Origin: Saururus chinensis
Lineage: Eukaryota; Streptophyta; Magnoliopsida; Piperales; Saururaceae
Direction: 5' to 3'
DNA length: 64,000 nt
Assembly (NCBI GenBank): GCA_035235625.1
Contig: CP141145.1
Location: 26,786,563 to 26,850,562, forward strand
In this document: positions 34,251 through 44,440 of the stretch, piece after piece
Position numbering within the stretch: position 1 is the stretch's first letter
Layout of the letters: each line of letters starts with the position of its first letter
Program-made: the position numbers and the translations under genes
Notes under the pieces: generated by a model
Databases searched by the model: none
Told to the model about the DNA's origin: nothing
The model's input: only the letters and a program-made list of their open reading frames with translations

Positions 34251-34983
34251 TCAGAAGTAAAACTTTCGACGACAGCAAGGGCATGTTACTTGGGAGTGGG
34301 CCCACTCACTGATGCATGTGTGATGAAACACATGGCCACATGCAAGAGCAACTCTGGCCTGACCCTCCTCATATCCATCTAAGCAAACTGGACACAACGT
34401 CCCATTTGCTCGTTCAAGAGAGGTAGAAGAGCTACGTGCAAGCTCTGAAGGTGTAGAGGGGATACTAGGAGGCTCAGGAGGGGCAGAGGGGGGAAACTGA
34501 TCAATTACTAACTCTATCTCCTCTCCTTCGCCATTTTGTTCATTTCTCCTAGACCAATAGTAACGGTGAAATAATCCAACTAGGATAAAAACTATTACTA
34601 TTGGTCCAATTGTATATAAATATTTAAATATTATATTAAGAAATGAATCATTGTGTGGAGGACTTGCAGGCATAGGTCGTGTAGGCAGCTGTGGGGCTCC
34701 TGTGAAAAACTGCAGTGGCGGTGGCGGCGGGACTCTTATGAAAAATTGTAGTGGTGGCAGGAACACTCCAGTAAAAAGATGTGGTGGCGGTGGTGGTGGC
34801 GGTACCCCTATGAAAAACTGTCGTGGCGGTGGCGGTGGCGGCGGCGGCGGCGGCGGCAATTGCACTCCTGTGAAAAGCTGTGGTGGTGGCGGCACTCCTA
34901 TGTAAAACTGTAGTGGCGGCAGCGGTGGCGGCACTCCTATGTAAAACTGTAGTGGCGTTTGCTTGTTCCAACTACCACTGTTC
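34251..34983 (-). CDS. ATL-type RING-H2 E3 ubiquitin ligase, single-TM, proline-repeat N-terminus
   Basis: On -, the frame is open from an acceptor-like TTTTCTTGCTAG (exon start 34983) to TAA after KFYF at 34251. Counting from the codon at 34934, there are proline-rich repeats built on QFFIGV/LFTGV-PPPP (residues 1-86), a transmembrane helix (about 107-123, IGPIVIVFILVGLF) and an acidic linker. The RING-H2 domain has ligands C181, C184, C199, H201, H204, C207, C218 and C221, with the ATL tryptophan W211. The 34934 codon is GTG. The first in-frame ATG is at 34673, giving a 140-aa protein with TM and RING only, so either translation begins there or an upstream exon supplies the start. ATL proteins ubiquitinate targets at membranes. 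The truncated paralogue is at 4004-4400. Confidence 0.8.
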
Positions 34984-35945
34984 CTAGCAAGAAAAGAAAA
35001 TTATTAATGCAAACAATTTTGGGAGAACGTGATTTTCTTGATTTCGATTATTGGTGGAAATTAGTAACAAGGTGATCCTCTCATGAAAAAAGCACATTCT
35101 CAAAACTCATCTTCTGTCCTAGTTTTATCTAGCTAAGTATATATTAGAACACAACTATAATAGTTGTGCTTTACAGTATAATGAGTAAATTATATTTGGA
35201 TATTCTGTCAACCTATGTATAAATGTGACTGGTTGTCCACTTAGTCAACAACCAATTGATTGTATAAGTTTTTTCTGCTCTAGTTATAGTAAACACTTGA
35301 AAAATTATTCTTTTAGATAGAGGAATTTCCTTTTCCCTTATGGTGCACACTTAGTAAACACTTGTTTAAAACCCCTCATCTGGGTATTCTTTTAGCATTT
35401 TCTTAATTTCAAGGCACATGTTTGAATGAAAGTTTGTGCTAATTCCGCTGACGATTCTTACAGATTTTTTTTGTACTTTAATGGTAGATTTCTATAGCTT
35501 AAGGAAAGATGTAGAGACTAGAGTGCATGACGGGTTGAAGAAATTAGAGTTGCCCCTGGTCTAGATAAGTTAGAGGCTGATCTTGCATTACTTGAGGAGA
35601 AGGCTACAGATAGTTCGCTGTGAGATGATCCCCCTAAAGCGCAGGAAACCCTGCTTTCATTAACTGATGCCAAAGAGAAAATCAAACTCCTCTCCTAGTT
35701 TAAAACCCAGGTTCCAAATCTCCCCCCTTTTCTTCTTTACTCAAGCATTGTACTTTTAGGCTATAGCAATCTTAAAATCATGATTTATCTATTTAGCTGT
35801 GTATTTCGAAGTTGTAATGGAACAAAATCACGTAAACATAACCATGCAGGTTGGTTGAAGAATCTTACCTCGCCATGCCACTGGAAGTTTGGCTCTGACT
35901 GGCTCTGCTTCGCAATGATCTTACAGGAAGAACAGGTAAGGTAAA
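34984..35945. repeat. Duplicated block B, middle part (matches 5455-6425)
   Basis: Collinear with block A, without the family S solo LTR. It contains the single GTTCCTAGCAAGAAAAG (about 34980-34996) that is the empty target site. No ATG-initiated upstream ATL exon was identified on -, although the region could hold an untranslated one. Confidence 0.85.
35492..35710 (+). pseudogene. PrfB-like release factor exon, block B copy
   Basis: Same exon as 5959-6183. It has its own lesions: a short deletion around 35524 (RDRC region) and TGG to TGA in SSLWDD, plus the shared TAG just before FKTQ. Independent lesions on top of a shared stop indicate that the exon was already dead when the block duplicated. 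No later PrfB exons follow. Confidence 0.7.
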
Positions 35946-36106
35946 TGTAAAAGACTGGCTCTGCTTCGCAATGATCTTACGGGAAGAACAGGTAATGTAA
36001 ATGTAAAATACGTGAAAGCGTCTGACAAAACCAACTCATTTTCATGTTAGTTATAATACGTGAAAGCGTCTGACAAAACCAAGTCATTTTCATGTTAGTT
36101 ATGATG
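35897..36106. repeat. Two short tandem duplications
   Basis: A 56-bp unit starting GACTGGCTCTGCTTCGC occurs at 35897 and 35953. A 48-bp unit starting ATACGTGAAAGCGTCTGAC occurs at 36008 and 36056. Units are almost identical, so both events are recent. Block A has only one copy of the first unit. Confidence 0.9.
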
Positions 36107-36434
36107 GCGGTGACGCACAGCAAATTTGGTAAGCCGTTTACGATTACTTGCAGGACCGGCTTAATACCTTAGGCAACTAAGGCCCCACCTCAAAAAAAGG
36201 TATTGATATACCTAAAAAAGGTATATCCATAAATAAACAAATTAGGCCTTCTATTTTCTCTTTCATATATATTTTTTTATATATTATTAAAGGAATTACC
36301 TTGACTATTCCTCATTCGATGTTTTCTCTTTTAAGCTTTTTCTTGTCTTTTTTTAACTTATTTTTATCTCATTCTTAAAAATAGTGCTACATAATTTTGA
36401 AGGGTAGCCTCTTATTTCTTTGACAATTCAAGGT
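36107..36434. other. No gene seen
   Basis: AT-rich sequence leading to the left TSD of the hAT-type element; a short AAAAAAGGTAT phrase is doubled at about 36194-36222. Confidence 0.45.
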
Positions 36435-36442
36435 AGCCTCTT

Positions 36443-37666
36443 TAGGGCTCCAAATATGATGGGCCAGCCTATTAGCCCGGCTAGGCCCGACCTACCCAGT
36501 AAAATTTGAAAGCCCGAATGTTAATGGGCCTGGCTTGGGCTCGGGCCTAGGCTAAAAAAAGGAGAAAGCCTGGCCCGGCCTGTTAATCTCTCCCATCTCT
36601 CTTCACAATCACAACCGTTCATCAATCAGCAGATTCGGCTCATCGCAGGTTAACCCTAAGTTTCACTTTGCGTCTTCACTCTTCACCAAATCGCCCCTGC
36701 TTCAGTCCTCACTCTCTTCTGCCAGTTCGCCCTCCGACTCCCTCTCCATCTCTCCTGTCTTTGCTTGCCGCCTCGCCAGCCCTCTTGCCATCGCCGTCAT
36801 CGGTCCTCTCGCCTCTCTTCCCTCTTCCTCTAGAGTCAAGATCTCGCCAGAATCGCCAACCGCGTTTCTCATTCCGCTCACCAATTTCTTCACTCCTCTA
36901 AAAACCCTAATCCTTCGACCGCGTTTCTCATTCTGTCGACCACTAGCCATTCTCCATTCCTCCCCCTCCTCATTCCGCTGAACCGCCACGGTGGAGCTAC
37001 ATGCATGAATCTCCCATCATACAGTCGCTAAACCATCTACATTCTTTGGCTCACAATCTCAATCTCCCGTCTCAGACTCTCAATTGTCATTCACCATTTG
37101 CTCTGCCTCTCAATCACCATCGGTGGCCAAGCCTCCAACAAAATCGGCCGGGTCTTAATTTTGTATTTTGGTCATTCAAGCTCTGCCGATCTTAATTTTG
37201 TTGATCATTTGTTCTATTATTGCTCCTCATCCTCTAATATAATTATTAATTTTTTATCCGTTCTGTTATTGTCTGTGTTTTGTTATTGATCATCATCATC
37301 TATTAGATTTAAATTTTTTTTATCAATTTGGTTATTGTCTATGCTTTGTTATTGGTCATCTGTTCTGTTATTGTCTTATTGATCCTCATCTATTATAATA
37401 ATTAATTTTTTATCCTTCTATCTGATGTTTTATTCTTTAATTTGTATTTGTCTTTGTTGTGTTCTTAATTTATTGTACTTTGAATTAGTAAATGCACTGA
37501 AGACAATTTTTTTAATGACCAAAATAAATAAATTTTATTATATAAAAGCCTGTGGCCCGACCTGAGCCCAAACATCGGGCTAGGCCGGGCTTTTTTTTTC
37601 ATTTTTGTTTAGGGTCAGGCTCAAACATACCCTAGCCCACCAAAGCCCTGCCCGCTTGCAGCCCTA
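36443..37666. mobile_element. hAT-type non-autonomous element, 1224 bp, perfect 8-bp TSD
   Basis: Left end TAGGGCTCCAAATATGATGG; right end reverse-complemented TAGGGCTGCAAGCGGGCAGG. It is flanked by AGCCTCTT at 36435-36442 and 37667-37674. Subterminal GCCCGG/CCGGGC words lie at 36470-36580 and 37550-37600. The interior (36590-37290) is CT-rich, resembling a plant 5' untranslated leader with one open frame (36668-36901), but shows no transposase. It may carry a captured gene leader. Confidence 0.85.
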
Positions 37667-37674
37667 AGCCTCTT

Positions 37675-37942
37675 AAGGATAAACATCTATGTAAAGAGCA
37701 TTGCCTATTGCTTATGGTTAAATAAAAAAATCTCTCTAACTTTTAAGAGCAGAATTTATCTGATGGCATGTGTGAAAAGCTAGTGAGATTCATTTAAAGT
37801 TGACGTGATTTTTTTTACAAATTTACCCATCTTCTTCTCTATTCTGTTTCTCCTTCTTCTTCCTTTTACTTTCTATTCCATTTCTCATTCTTCTTCCTTC
37901 TACCTTCTTCCAGATTTTTAATTCTTCCTTTCTCTTTCTTTC
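37675..37942. other. No gene; pyrimidine-rich flank
   Basis: CT-rich from 37830, running into the start of the CYP75B relic; possibly its former 5' leader. Confidence 0.4.
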
Positions 37943-38440
37943 ATGAATCTCCTCCTCTCCTCCCTCTTCCTGGCTGTCCTCAGCTACCTCCTCTTTACCT
38001 TCAAGGGCTACCTCTTCGGCCACCATTGTCACAACCTCCTCCACTTTGGCCTCGTCCCCTGCTAAGGCCCTCAACGACTTACACCACATCTGGGAGGACA
38101 AGGTCGCCACCCTCATTGCGTCCCTCTCCCGTTGTGCCACCACTGGCTAGGCTATCAACCTCAACGATCTGTTCAAAGTTTGCACCACCAATACCCTTGG
38201 CAGGGTGATGTTGGGGAGGAGGGTGTTGAAGGAAAGTGTAGGGAAGGAGGTAGGCGAGTTCAAAGAGATGGTGAAGGAGCCGATGGTCCTGGCTGGCATC
38301 TTCAATGTGGGTGACTTTATCCCGGCCCTCAATTGGCTCGACCTCCATGGCGTTGCAAGAAAGATGAAGCACCTTCACTGTCGCTTCAACTCCTTCCTCT
38401 CCCGCATCCTTGACAACCACCATGAGCACCACCAAGGCAT
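37943..38440 (+). pseudogene. Flavonoid 3'-hydroxylase-like cytochrome P450 (CYP75B) relic
   Basis: An ATG at 37943 opens a hydrophobic N-terminal anchor (MNLLLSSLFLAVLSYLLFTF). After an internal deletion and a frame change the reading continues KALNDLHHIWEDKVATLIAS, stop, AINLNDLFKVCTTNTLGRVM, LGRRVLKE, EFKEMVKEPMVLAGIFNVGD and FIPALNWLDLHGVARKMKHL, which is the F3'H (CYP75B) region before the I-helix. The haem-binding cysteine loop, the ExxR motif and the oxygen-binding groove are all absent, and the frame ends at a hairpin at 38451. The parent enzyme adds the B-ring 3' hydroxyl in flavonoid synthesis at the ER; this copy cannot. Confidence 0.75.
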
Positions 38441-38450
38441 CCTAACAAAA

Positions 38451-38536
38451 ACAATAAATATTTACTCTCTTTGTATATATACAAAGAAAGTAAATTATTC
38501 TATTTGTATATAACAAAATGAGTAAATATTTATTGT
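38451..38536. repeat. Short inverted-repeat element with nested palindrome
   Basis: 16-bp perfect arms, ACAATAAATATTTACT (38451-38466) and AGTAAATATTTATTGT (38521-38536), enclose an 18-bp perfect palindrome CTTTGTATATATACAAAG (38469-38486). It sits exactly where P450 similarity ends, so it may mark an insertion or breakpoint. Confidence 0.85.
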
Positions 38537-39230
38537 CTTCTTCCTCCGCATAGTTGTTGTAGCGGAGCCTGCTGGAGGTGCTAGAGTTGGACATCTTCAT
38601 GGCTCTCCAGGGAGAGGTGGACGGGGCTGGTGGAGGGATCCACGATAAAGATGGAGCCGGCAGGGCCTCGAGAAGGCCCTCCATGCCGTCAAGCTTCAAA
38701 TCCTTAATATTGGTTCCAGTGTGGGCTTCTGGCTTGATGGCAGAACAATGATGCTTGAGGGGGAGAGCACAACCATTTTTTGGTGCTGATAGGGGCGAGG
38801 TGGGAGTGGTGAGAGGGAGAAGGAGAGGCGACCATGGGCGTAGGACGGTGACCGACGGCGTGAGGTGAGGTGAATGAAGAGGGGGAGAGGAGAGTGGGGG
38901 AGCGAGGTGGTCTGGACAGAGATGAGAAGAGGTGGGGTGATGGGATTAGAAGGTGGAGGGGGCCGGCAATGAAAACCATGGTGAAGAGATTATCCAGTGG
39001 GTGGTGGTGGGGAGGTGAGGTGAATAGAGATGGAAATGAGGATGACAGACTGAGAATGGAAGAAGAAAAGGAGGGTGGCTAGGGCATTTTTGTTCAAATA
39101 AAAATTTTGGAGTTAATGACAGATTAATAAGAATTTTTGTAGTTAATGTCTAAAACCTAAAAAAAATACATTTCTGCATGGGCACCCACCGTCTATCAAA
39201 CATGAGTGTTTTTCTAGCTCCGCTTTGACA
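38537..39230. other. No gene; purine-rich region
   Basis: GGTGG/GAGG-rich sequence (38750-39080) with overlapping open frames on both strands (38704-38979 on -, 38870-39082 on +), neither with a recognisable domain. I searched by eye for the rest of the P450 and did not find it. Confidence 0.4.
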
Positions 39231-39383
39231 GTAAGCCAAGCATAAGGAACGCAAGGGGAGCGTCCATTTTCAAGATGGACGACACACACACTAGTAAGTG
39301 ATACTTACGCTAATGTGTGTTAGTATGTGCGCTATCTATCTTAAAAATGAACACTCTCCTTGCATTCTTTACGTTTAGCTTAC
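39231..39383. mobile_element. Foldback MITE, about 153 bp
   Basis: GTAAGCCAAGCATAAGGAAC at the left pairs with the complement of GTTTAGCTTAC at the right, and the arms extend through GCAAGGGGAGCGTCCATTTT and its diverged partner. Arms are about 65 bases with roughly 80 percent complementarity by eye. No TSD was found, so the superfamily is open. Confidence 0.7.
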
Positions 39384-39408
39384 GGTGGCAAGGGAACATG
39401 AAAAATAC

Positions 39409-39457
39409 TTCTTTATCAAATACGTTTTATACCTTCTTTATCAAATACGTTTTATAC
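39409..39457. repeat. Tandem duplication of a 24-bp unit
   Basis: The unit CTTCTTTATCAAATACGTTT plus TATAC occurs twice in a row without mismatch. Confidence 0.9.
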
Positions 39458-39639
39458 CTTCTATTTCAGTCATCTGCGTTATGGAAGACAACCGTGAAAC
39501 CAACTCCCTAATGAGGTAAAAGATGTCCAAATCATAGCTGGCCATTCATGAATGGCACTGTTACTATGAGACTCGTCTCATATTAACTATGTGAGACCTA
39601 GTTAAATGATAGCAGTTCGATATGATCTAAGAGTCCAAC

Positions 39640-40660
39640 ATTAACCAAGTCTTCACTTTCGTTCCCTCCGTATCTGCCCGCCCTCCCGGCCCATAGCTGC
39701 CTCATCCCCACTGTCGCAGCCGGTCGCCGCCTCCGCCCCCGCCCCACCAGAAGGCCGTCATCCCCTCTGCCCCACCGTCACAGCCCTCTGCCGGCTTCCC
39801 CGACCTGCGGCGGTGCGGCCCTGACTTGCCTTTTCTGGTTGTCCTTGATCGTCTTTCCGATCAGCAAATACCGTGCTTTTGAGCTGGGAATTCGAATCGA
39901 ACTCGCAATCCGTGGCATTCTCTGGTTGAAATCGGAATTTTGATAGCTGAATTTTCTGTAAGTCTCTTAAAACTCGGAATTTCTTCCTTTCATTTCCGAT
40001 ATTAGAGATCCTTCTTCTATGTATTTGGCTGATATGTTATGCAGTTATTTTCTTCTCCTCTTCATCGTTTTTTGATCTAGAATTTTTGGCGTTGTCGTTG
40101 TCCATGATTTTCGGATTGTAAAACCATTTTGATTTTATTTTCTTCGAGTTAGAGATTGTTGTATTTTTCCTTCGACGGAATAAATGTCTTTACTTTTTTG
40201 GCTGCATGCGATATGATCGGCGATCACGAACAAATGTACTTGTTTTCGTTTGGTCTGTTAGCCAAAATTTGAAGCTACTTGTTCTTCTGAGTATTATTAG
40301 CTTATAGTACTTGTTTATGCCATTCTCTTACGGTTCTGTTCTACACTGTTCATTCCATTGCTATTGGAAGGCGTTGTAGATTAATTGGATTTTATTTATA
40401 GCTACATGTTGGGCTGCTACTGGATGATTTTCTTCGGCTTTAATTTGCAATATGCGAAACTGTACACTATTTTCATGGTTCAATTACAGGTAAGTTGTTG
40501 AAAGTTCATGCTTATAAGACATACACTTTGGGGGAGTTTATGTTTTTTTGTTAGGCATAAAACATTTTGAATTTTTTTTTTTAATACTTGGTGCACTATA
40601 TGGAAATTGTTTTCTTCTCCATCTCTGTGTTTAAGTGGTGAGGCTTTGCTTTATGTGCTA
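39640..40660 (+). other. Leader-like region upstream of XPO1 copy B
   Basis: A GC/CT-rich segment (39660-39840) is followed by AT-rich sequence with donor-like CTGTAAGT (39955) and acceptor-like ATTACAG (40487) sites, resembling a plant promoter plus a 5' untranslated exon and intron. The first XPO1 coding exons are not visible. Whether this leader belongs to XPO1 or to another gene fused to it is unresolved. Confidence 0.35.
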
Positions 40661-40667
40661 CAGAGTA

Positions 40668-41870
40668 TTCTTCCTCCTGGAACAAATATCCCAGATGCCT
40701 ATGCCAATGGATCGAACGAACGATGAACAGGTAGAACCTGGTGTTGTCTGAAGTCTGTTCTTCGGAATCTATGCCTTTTTTTGCTCTCTGAATTTTTTTC
40801 TTCTGAAAGCTAATTTTCTTTTAATTTGTATTTGAAGCCATTTATTCAGAATCTGGCATTATTTTTTACTTCTTTTTTCAAGGCAAGCTCTTGTGGCAGT
40901 GAATCTATAACGTTTATAACATGCTAGTATACATGGAAGTTCTTTGTGTAGAATGAGTTCTGCAAAGTTTAATTTTCTGGTTGTTTATTCCTTTTTGTGC
41001 TTTTAAATTGCATTTCATACGCAAATTTTACTTGATATTCTCGTAAGCGTTTGTTTTTTCAGTCACATGTCCGAGAATAGTTCTGCGCTTCTGAGGGGTC
41101 TTGAGTATCTCATTGGTATATGATATGTTGAGGATACAGAAGTCTTCAAGGTCCCGCCAATATTGGTTTATGCTGCTTTTATTAATTTTTGTGATGTTGT
41201 TAGTTGGTGTTTAAATTTTTTTCTTTTTTTGGATGGCTGCACAGGTTTGCTTGGACTATTGGAATTCATTGGTCCTTGATCTGTTTGAAGCACATCATAA
41301 TGTGGATAATCCTGCGGCATCTGCAATCATGATGGAGCTTCAGGTATGTGACATCATTTTAAAGTAAAATTAACACATTTTTTGTGTGGCTCATCACAAC
41401 AGGACCAGGGTTCCTTGTGCTCTTTAATTAATCTGATTGTTGGCTTCATTTGACAAGAAAATAGTCGAATAAGTTACTTGTTGTTGGTGCAAGCTCTGGT
41501 TTGGAGCAAGATTCTCCCCAAATAGGAAATGAAAACAGTCCTTGTGGAGATGAATGTACATTTCTGACTGTGGTAATTGACATAAGCAAGTGGTATAATA
41601 AGTAACTGGGAGTATACAGGGGAGAGAGGTGCAAAGGGAGAGAATCAGGATGTGGTAAATAGTTGTGAGCACTCAGCACACTCCTACACGTGACTTTTGT
41701 ACAATCTAACATATCTTTTAACCAAAAAAATTTACCTTATGCTATTTGTGGAATATTTTTGTAGGTGCAACCTCTTCTACTTGTCAATTTCCAATTTAAT
41801 TGATAAAATGAGGCTCCTTATTGTAATGCACGTGTAAATTTGCAGGTCCCTTTGCTCTATGGCATGGTTA
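40668..41870 (+). pseudogene. Exportin-1 (XPO1/CRM1) pseudogene, block B
   Basis: Retained-intron copy. Exons seen: about 40668-40730 (ILPPGTNIPDAYANGSNE, then a frame break), 40849-40883 (FIQNLALFFTSFFK), 41062-41149 (ALLRGLEYLIGI, stop, YVEDTEVFK), 41245-41343 (VCLDYWNSLVLDLFEAHHNV...) and 41846-41870 (VPLLYGMV), where similarity ends. From 40930 it is almost identical to block A 6420-7370. It keeps two exons upstream that block A lost, and lacks the C-terminal half that block A keeps. The same stop in the GLEYLIGI exon is shared by both, so the gene was broken before duplication. Confidence 0.85.
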
Positions 41871-42838
41871 AGTCCTTCTACCAAAAAATTGTACCTCCCA
41901 AGTAGTATGTATATATAATTCAAAAGTTCTATACGTGTAAGCAAGTATAACTATAAAAAACCTTGACACAGTAGCATTTATAAAATGGTCATGTCTTGCA
42001 ATATAATGATTCCATATAGTGTAAATTGAGTCTTAGTTAATGCATGGTTTAGGAATAAGGACATATATTATAAGCTAGACTAAATGATTATAATTTAACA
42101 AATAAACTTTATCAAATTGGAATTTGGAGACGTGTATTTTATTACAAAACATGAATTTGTAATTGATTGAACTTCCTTTCTTGATTCACCTTACATAATG
42201 ACATTTTGCAGTTTTCCATTCGTAGTGGATAACTGTATTTAAGACCTTGATAACATTATATTTAGTAAATAATTTCTGCAATTATTGCTTTTAATTTGGT
42301 TCTACATACTATGGTGAGAATATTTATTTATTTTTGAAACATTCCAAATTAAGCTATCATTTATCAATGTTAATTTCATTTTTGGGAACATACAATGATG
42401 GTTCTATGATTTCTATCCTATTGATTGGTATTTAATTAGTCAGGTAGTGGGCATTTAGATATGTTCATTCATTAAAAGCATATTTGCCTTTCCATTTATC
42501 GTGCCCAAGCTTGTAAGACCTATAAAGTAAAGTCTGAGTTTGTCCAATTAAGATGGAGGATCTACTTGCTTTTGGCTTCATTTTTCTAGGCGTGGACACC
42601 AATCAATGTATGTATTTTTGGTATTCAATTTAACATTTCCTATTGTAATATGCTAAGATTGATTATGAGTGGAATACTCTTACCTTGTTTGAATATTATG
42701 TTGCATATGTTGTTATTTTTTTTTACCTTATTTACATTTTCCTTATATTGAATTGTTCAATTCTTTGATAATATGCATGGCTATACGTTGTAATCTATCA
42801 ACCCTATATTCTAAAAAGTCATGTACGTTGTATAGGCA
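41871..42838. other. No gene seen
   Basis: AT-rich. The junction with the XPO1 relic at about 41871 marks the end of block B homology. Confidence 0.45.
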
Positions 42839-43990
42839 ATGGTTCATACTTTTGGGGAAACTAGAAAGAAGATGTCGCAATTTGTTTCTTTTGATTTGAA
42901 CATGCCTGTTCATATCATGCTAATGTCAACTACAAGGAATGGTTCTCTTGATGTTGAGGTTGGCTTTGACATTGAGGCAGAGGAACCTCCTGAGATCAGT
43001 TTTAATATTGAGTACATGATTAGTCCCAATGTTACAACCCAAGATGATTCAATCTCATGAACACACTTCAATGTCAGTCACGGACGAGGAGGAGGTAACA
43101 AATAATGTTATTGTTATTAGTGATTCAGACGGCGAATTGTATAAGGCCAATGGCAAAAGTCACATCTCGGCTGAAAAGGAACATGGTTGCCTCAAATTAG
43201 TAATCTTCATGCAGGTGACTGACGTTTCATAATTTATTTTTACACCAATTACAAAGAATATGTTTGTTGTGGTTTTTTTTTATTAAAATAAATTTTTTAT
43301 ATGTTCCAAATGTCCACCCTCAATGGTTGCATAGAGCTCTTAACGTATTGATCATATATCATGTGAAGATCGCAAATCCAGTGTGGGATGTCTTTCATTC
43401 AAAGGATTTGTTCAAGATGAATCCACGACACCACCACTTTGGACCCCTAAGCTTAGTTGATGTGCAAAAATGTGAAGACAAGGGAATAATGTTCATGCTT
43501 GATAACATAGGTCTTGCCCACAGCTTGTTTAGGAGTAACTACTTAGGGTTGATTATATGATGAAAACTAACACTTCCAAAATGGCTGAATTGGAGGCTAA
43601 TAGTTTTGACATGAAGCACTTAAAGAAATGTATGTAAGAAATAAATGACTGTGGATTGCATGGTGGTGATAGTGATTACAAAACAACTTTACTAGCTTTT
43701 TAAATTGCAACAATTCGGAGAGAGGGCAGAATACTTTGGTGAGATTAATGATATTGATGCCAAATATATTGGATTGTCCCAACCTTAGAATGAACTCCGA
43801 ATTGAAAATGCACACTTTGATGAGCAAGAAACTCATTTGCGTAATATGCTTAAAACGTTTTAGCCTGCAAGTGTGTCTATATGATATGTTGGTTATGTAT
43901 TTCTGCTTTTTGTAGTCATATGATAAATAAGTGTAGTTTTTACATGTCTGTTGTTTTGTCTTTTTTCTGTTTTGTGTGTTTTGATTCATG
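42839..43990 (+). repeat. Coding-like repeat of unknown family
   Basis: Open frames on + at 42839-43060 (ETRKKMSQFVSFDLNMPVHI..., acidic DIEAEEPPEIS), 43029-43232 (VTDEEEVTNNVIVISDSDGE) and 43264-43560 (NVHPQWLHRALNV, then LFKMNPRHHHFGPLSLVDVQ). A broken coiled-coil-like stretch follows to 43860. The phrase at 43308-43425 is repeated at 27995-28110. The frames could be exons of one gene separated by short introns, but I recognise no domain, and the repetition suggests element-derived or captured sequence. Confidence 0.4.
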
Positions 43991-44141
43991 CTAGCAGTTC
44001 TATATTTCTATAACATTTTCAACACCTTATATAAAAATTGTATGCCTATTATACTCATTGCATTACCAAGATTTTGTACTATCCTTCTATAATGCAAGAC
44101 AAATACTCCATGTTACAATATTGATTTTCATAATTCAATGG

Positions 44142-44142
44142 T

Positions 44143-44203
<61 letters not shown>
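44142..44203. repeat. (AT)n microsatellite
   Basis: Uninterrupted AT dinucleotide run of about 31 units. Confidence 0.95.
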
Positions 44204-44209
<6 letters not shown>

Positions 44210-44210
<1 letters not shown>

Positions 44211-44440
44211 AAACATGATCAAGTTGATGCTGGTTACTTAGATATTTTTGGGTTAATTGTTTGGTTTCTACATCAATTGGTTGCATTGTTCATTCTTCAC
44301 AAAGATAGAACACAATTCTTTTGGTAAAAAAACATATCAATTGTGAGCTACACATGTTTAATATTCGTAAAATGTAGCAATTGTAGGGTGTACATGCGTA
44401 GAAATGGATGTTAAATATATCAAAATTAAAATGATTCTCT
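44210..44440. repeat. Inverted copy of 11240-11500 repeat
   Basis: Reverse complement of 11240-11500, shown by TTGGGTTAATTGTTTGGTTT and the phrase GTGTACATGCGTAGAAATGG opposite their partners. It is cut at 44440 by the GC-rich start of a CACTA-type segment. Confidence 0.7.

Noticed and set aside
34648..34971. Second - frame with HRSAATTTA repeats overlapping the ATL exon
   Set aside because: Out-of-frame shadow of the proline repeat; only the frame leading into the TM and RING-H2 domain has recognisable protein features.
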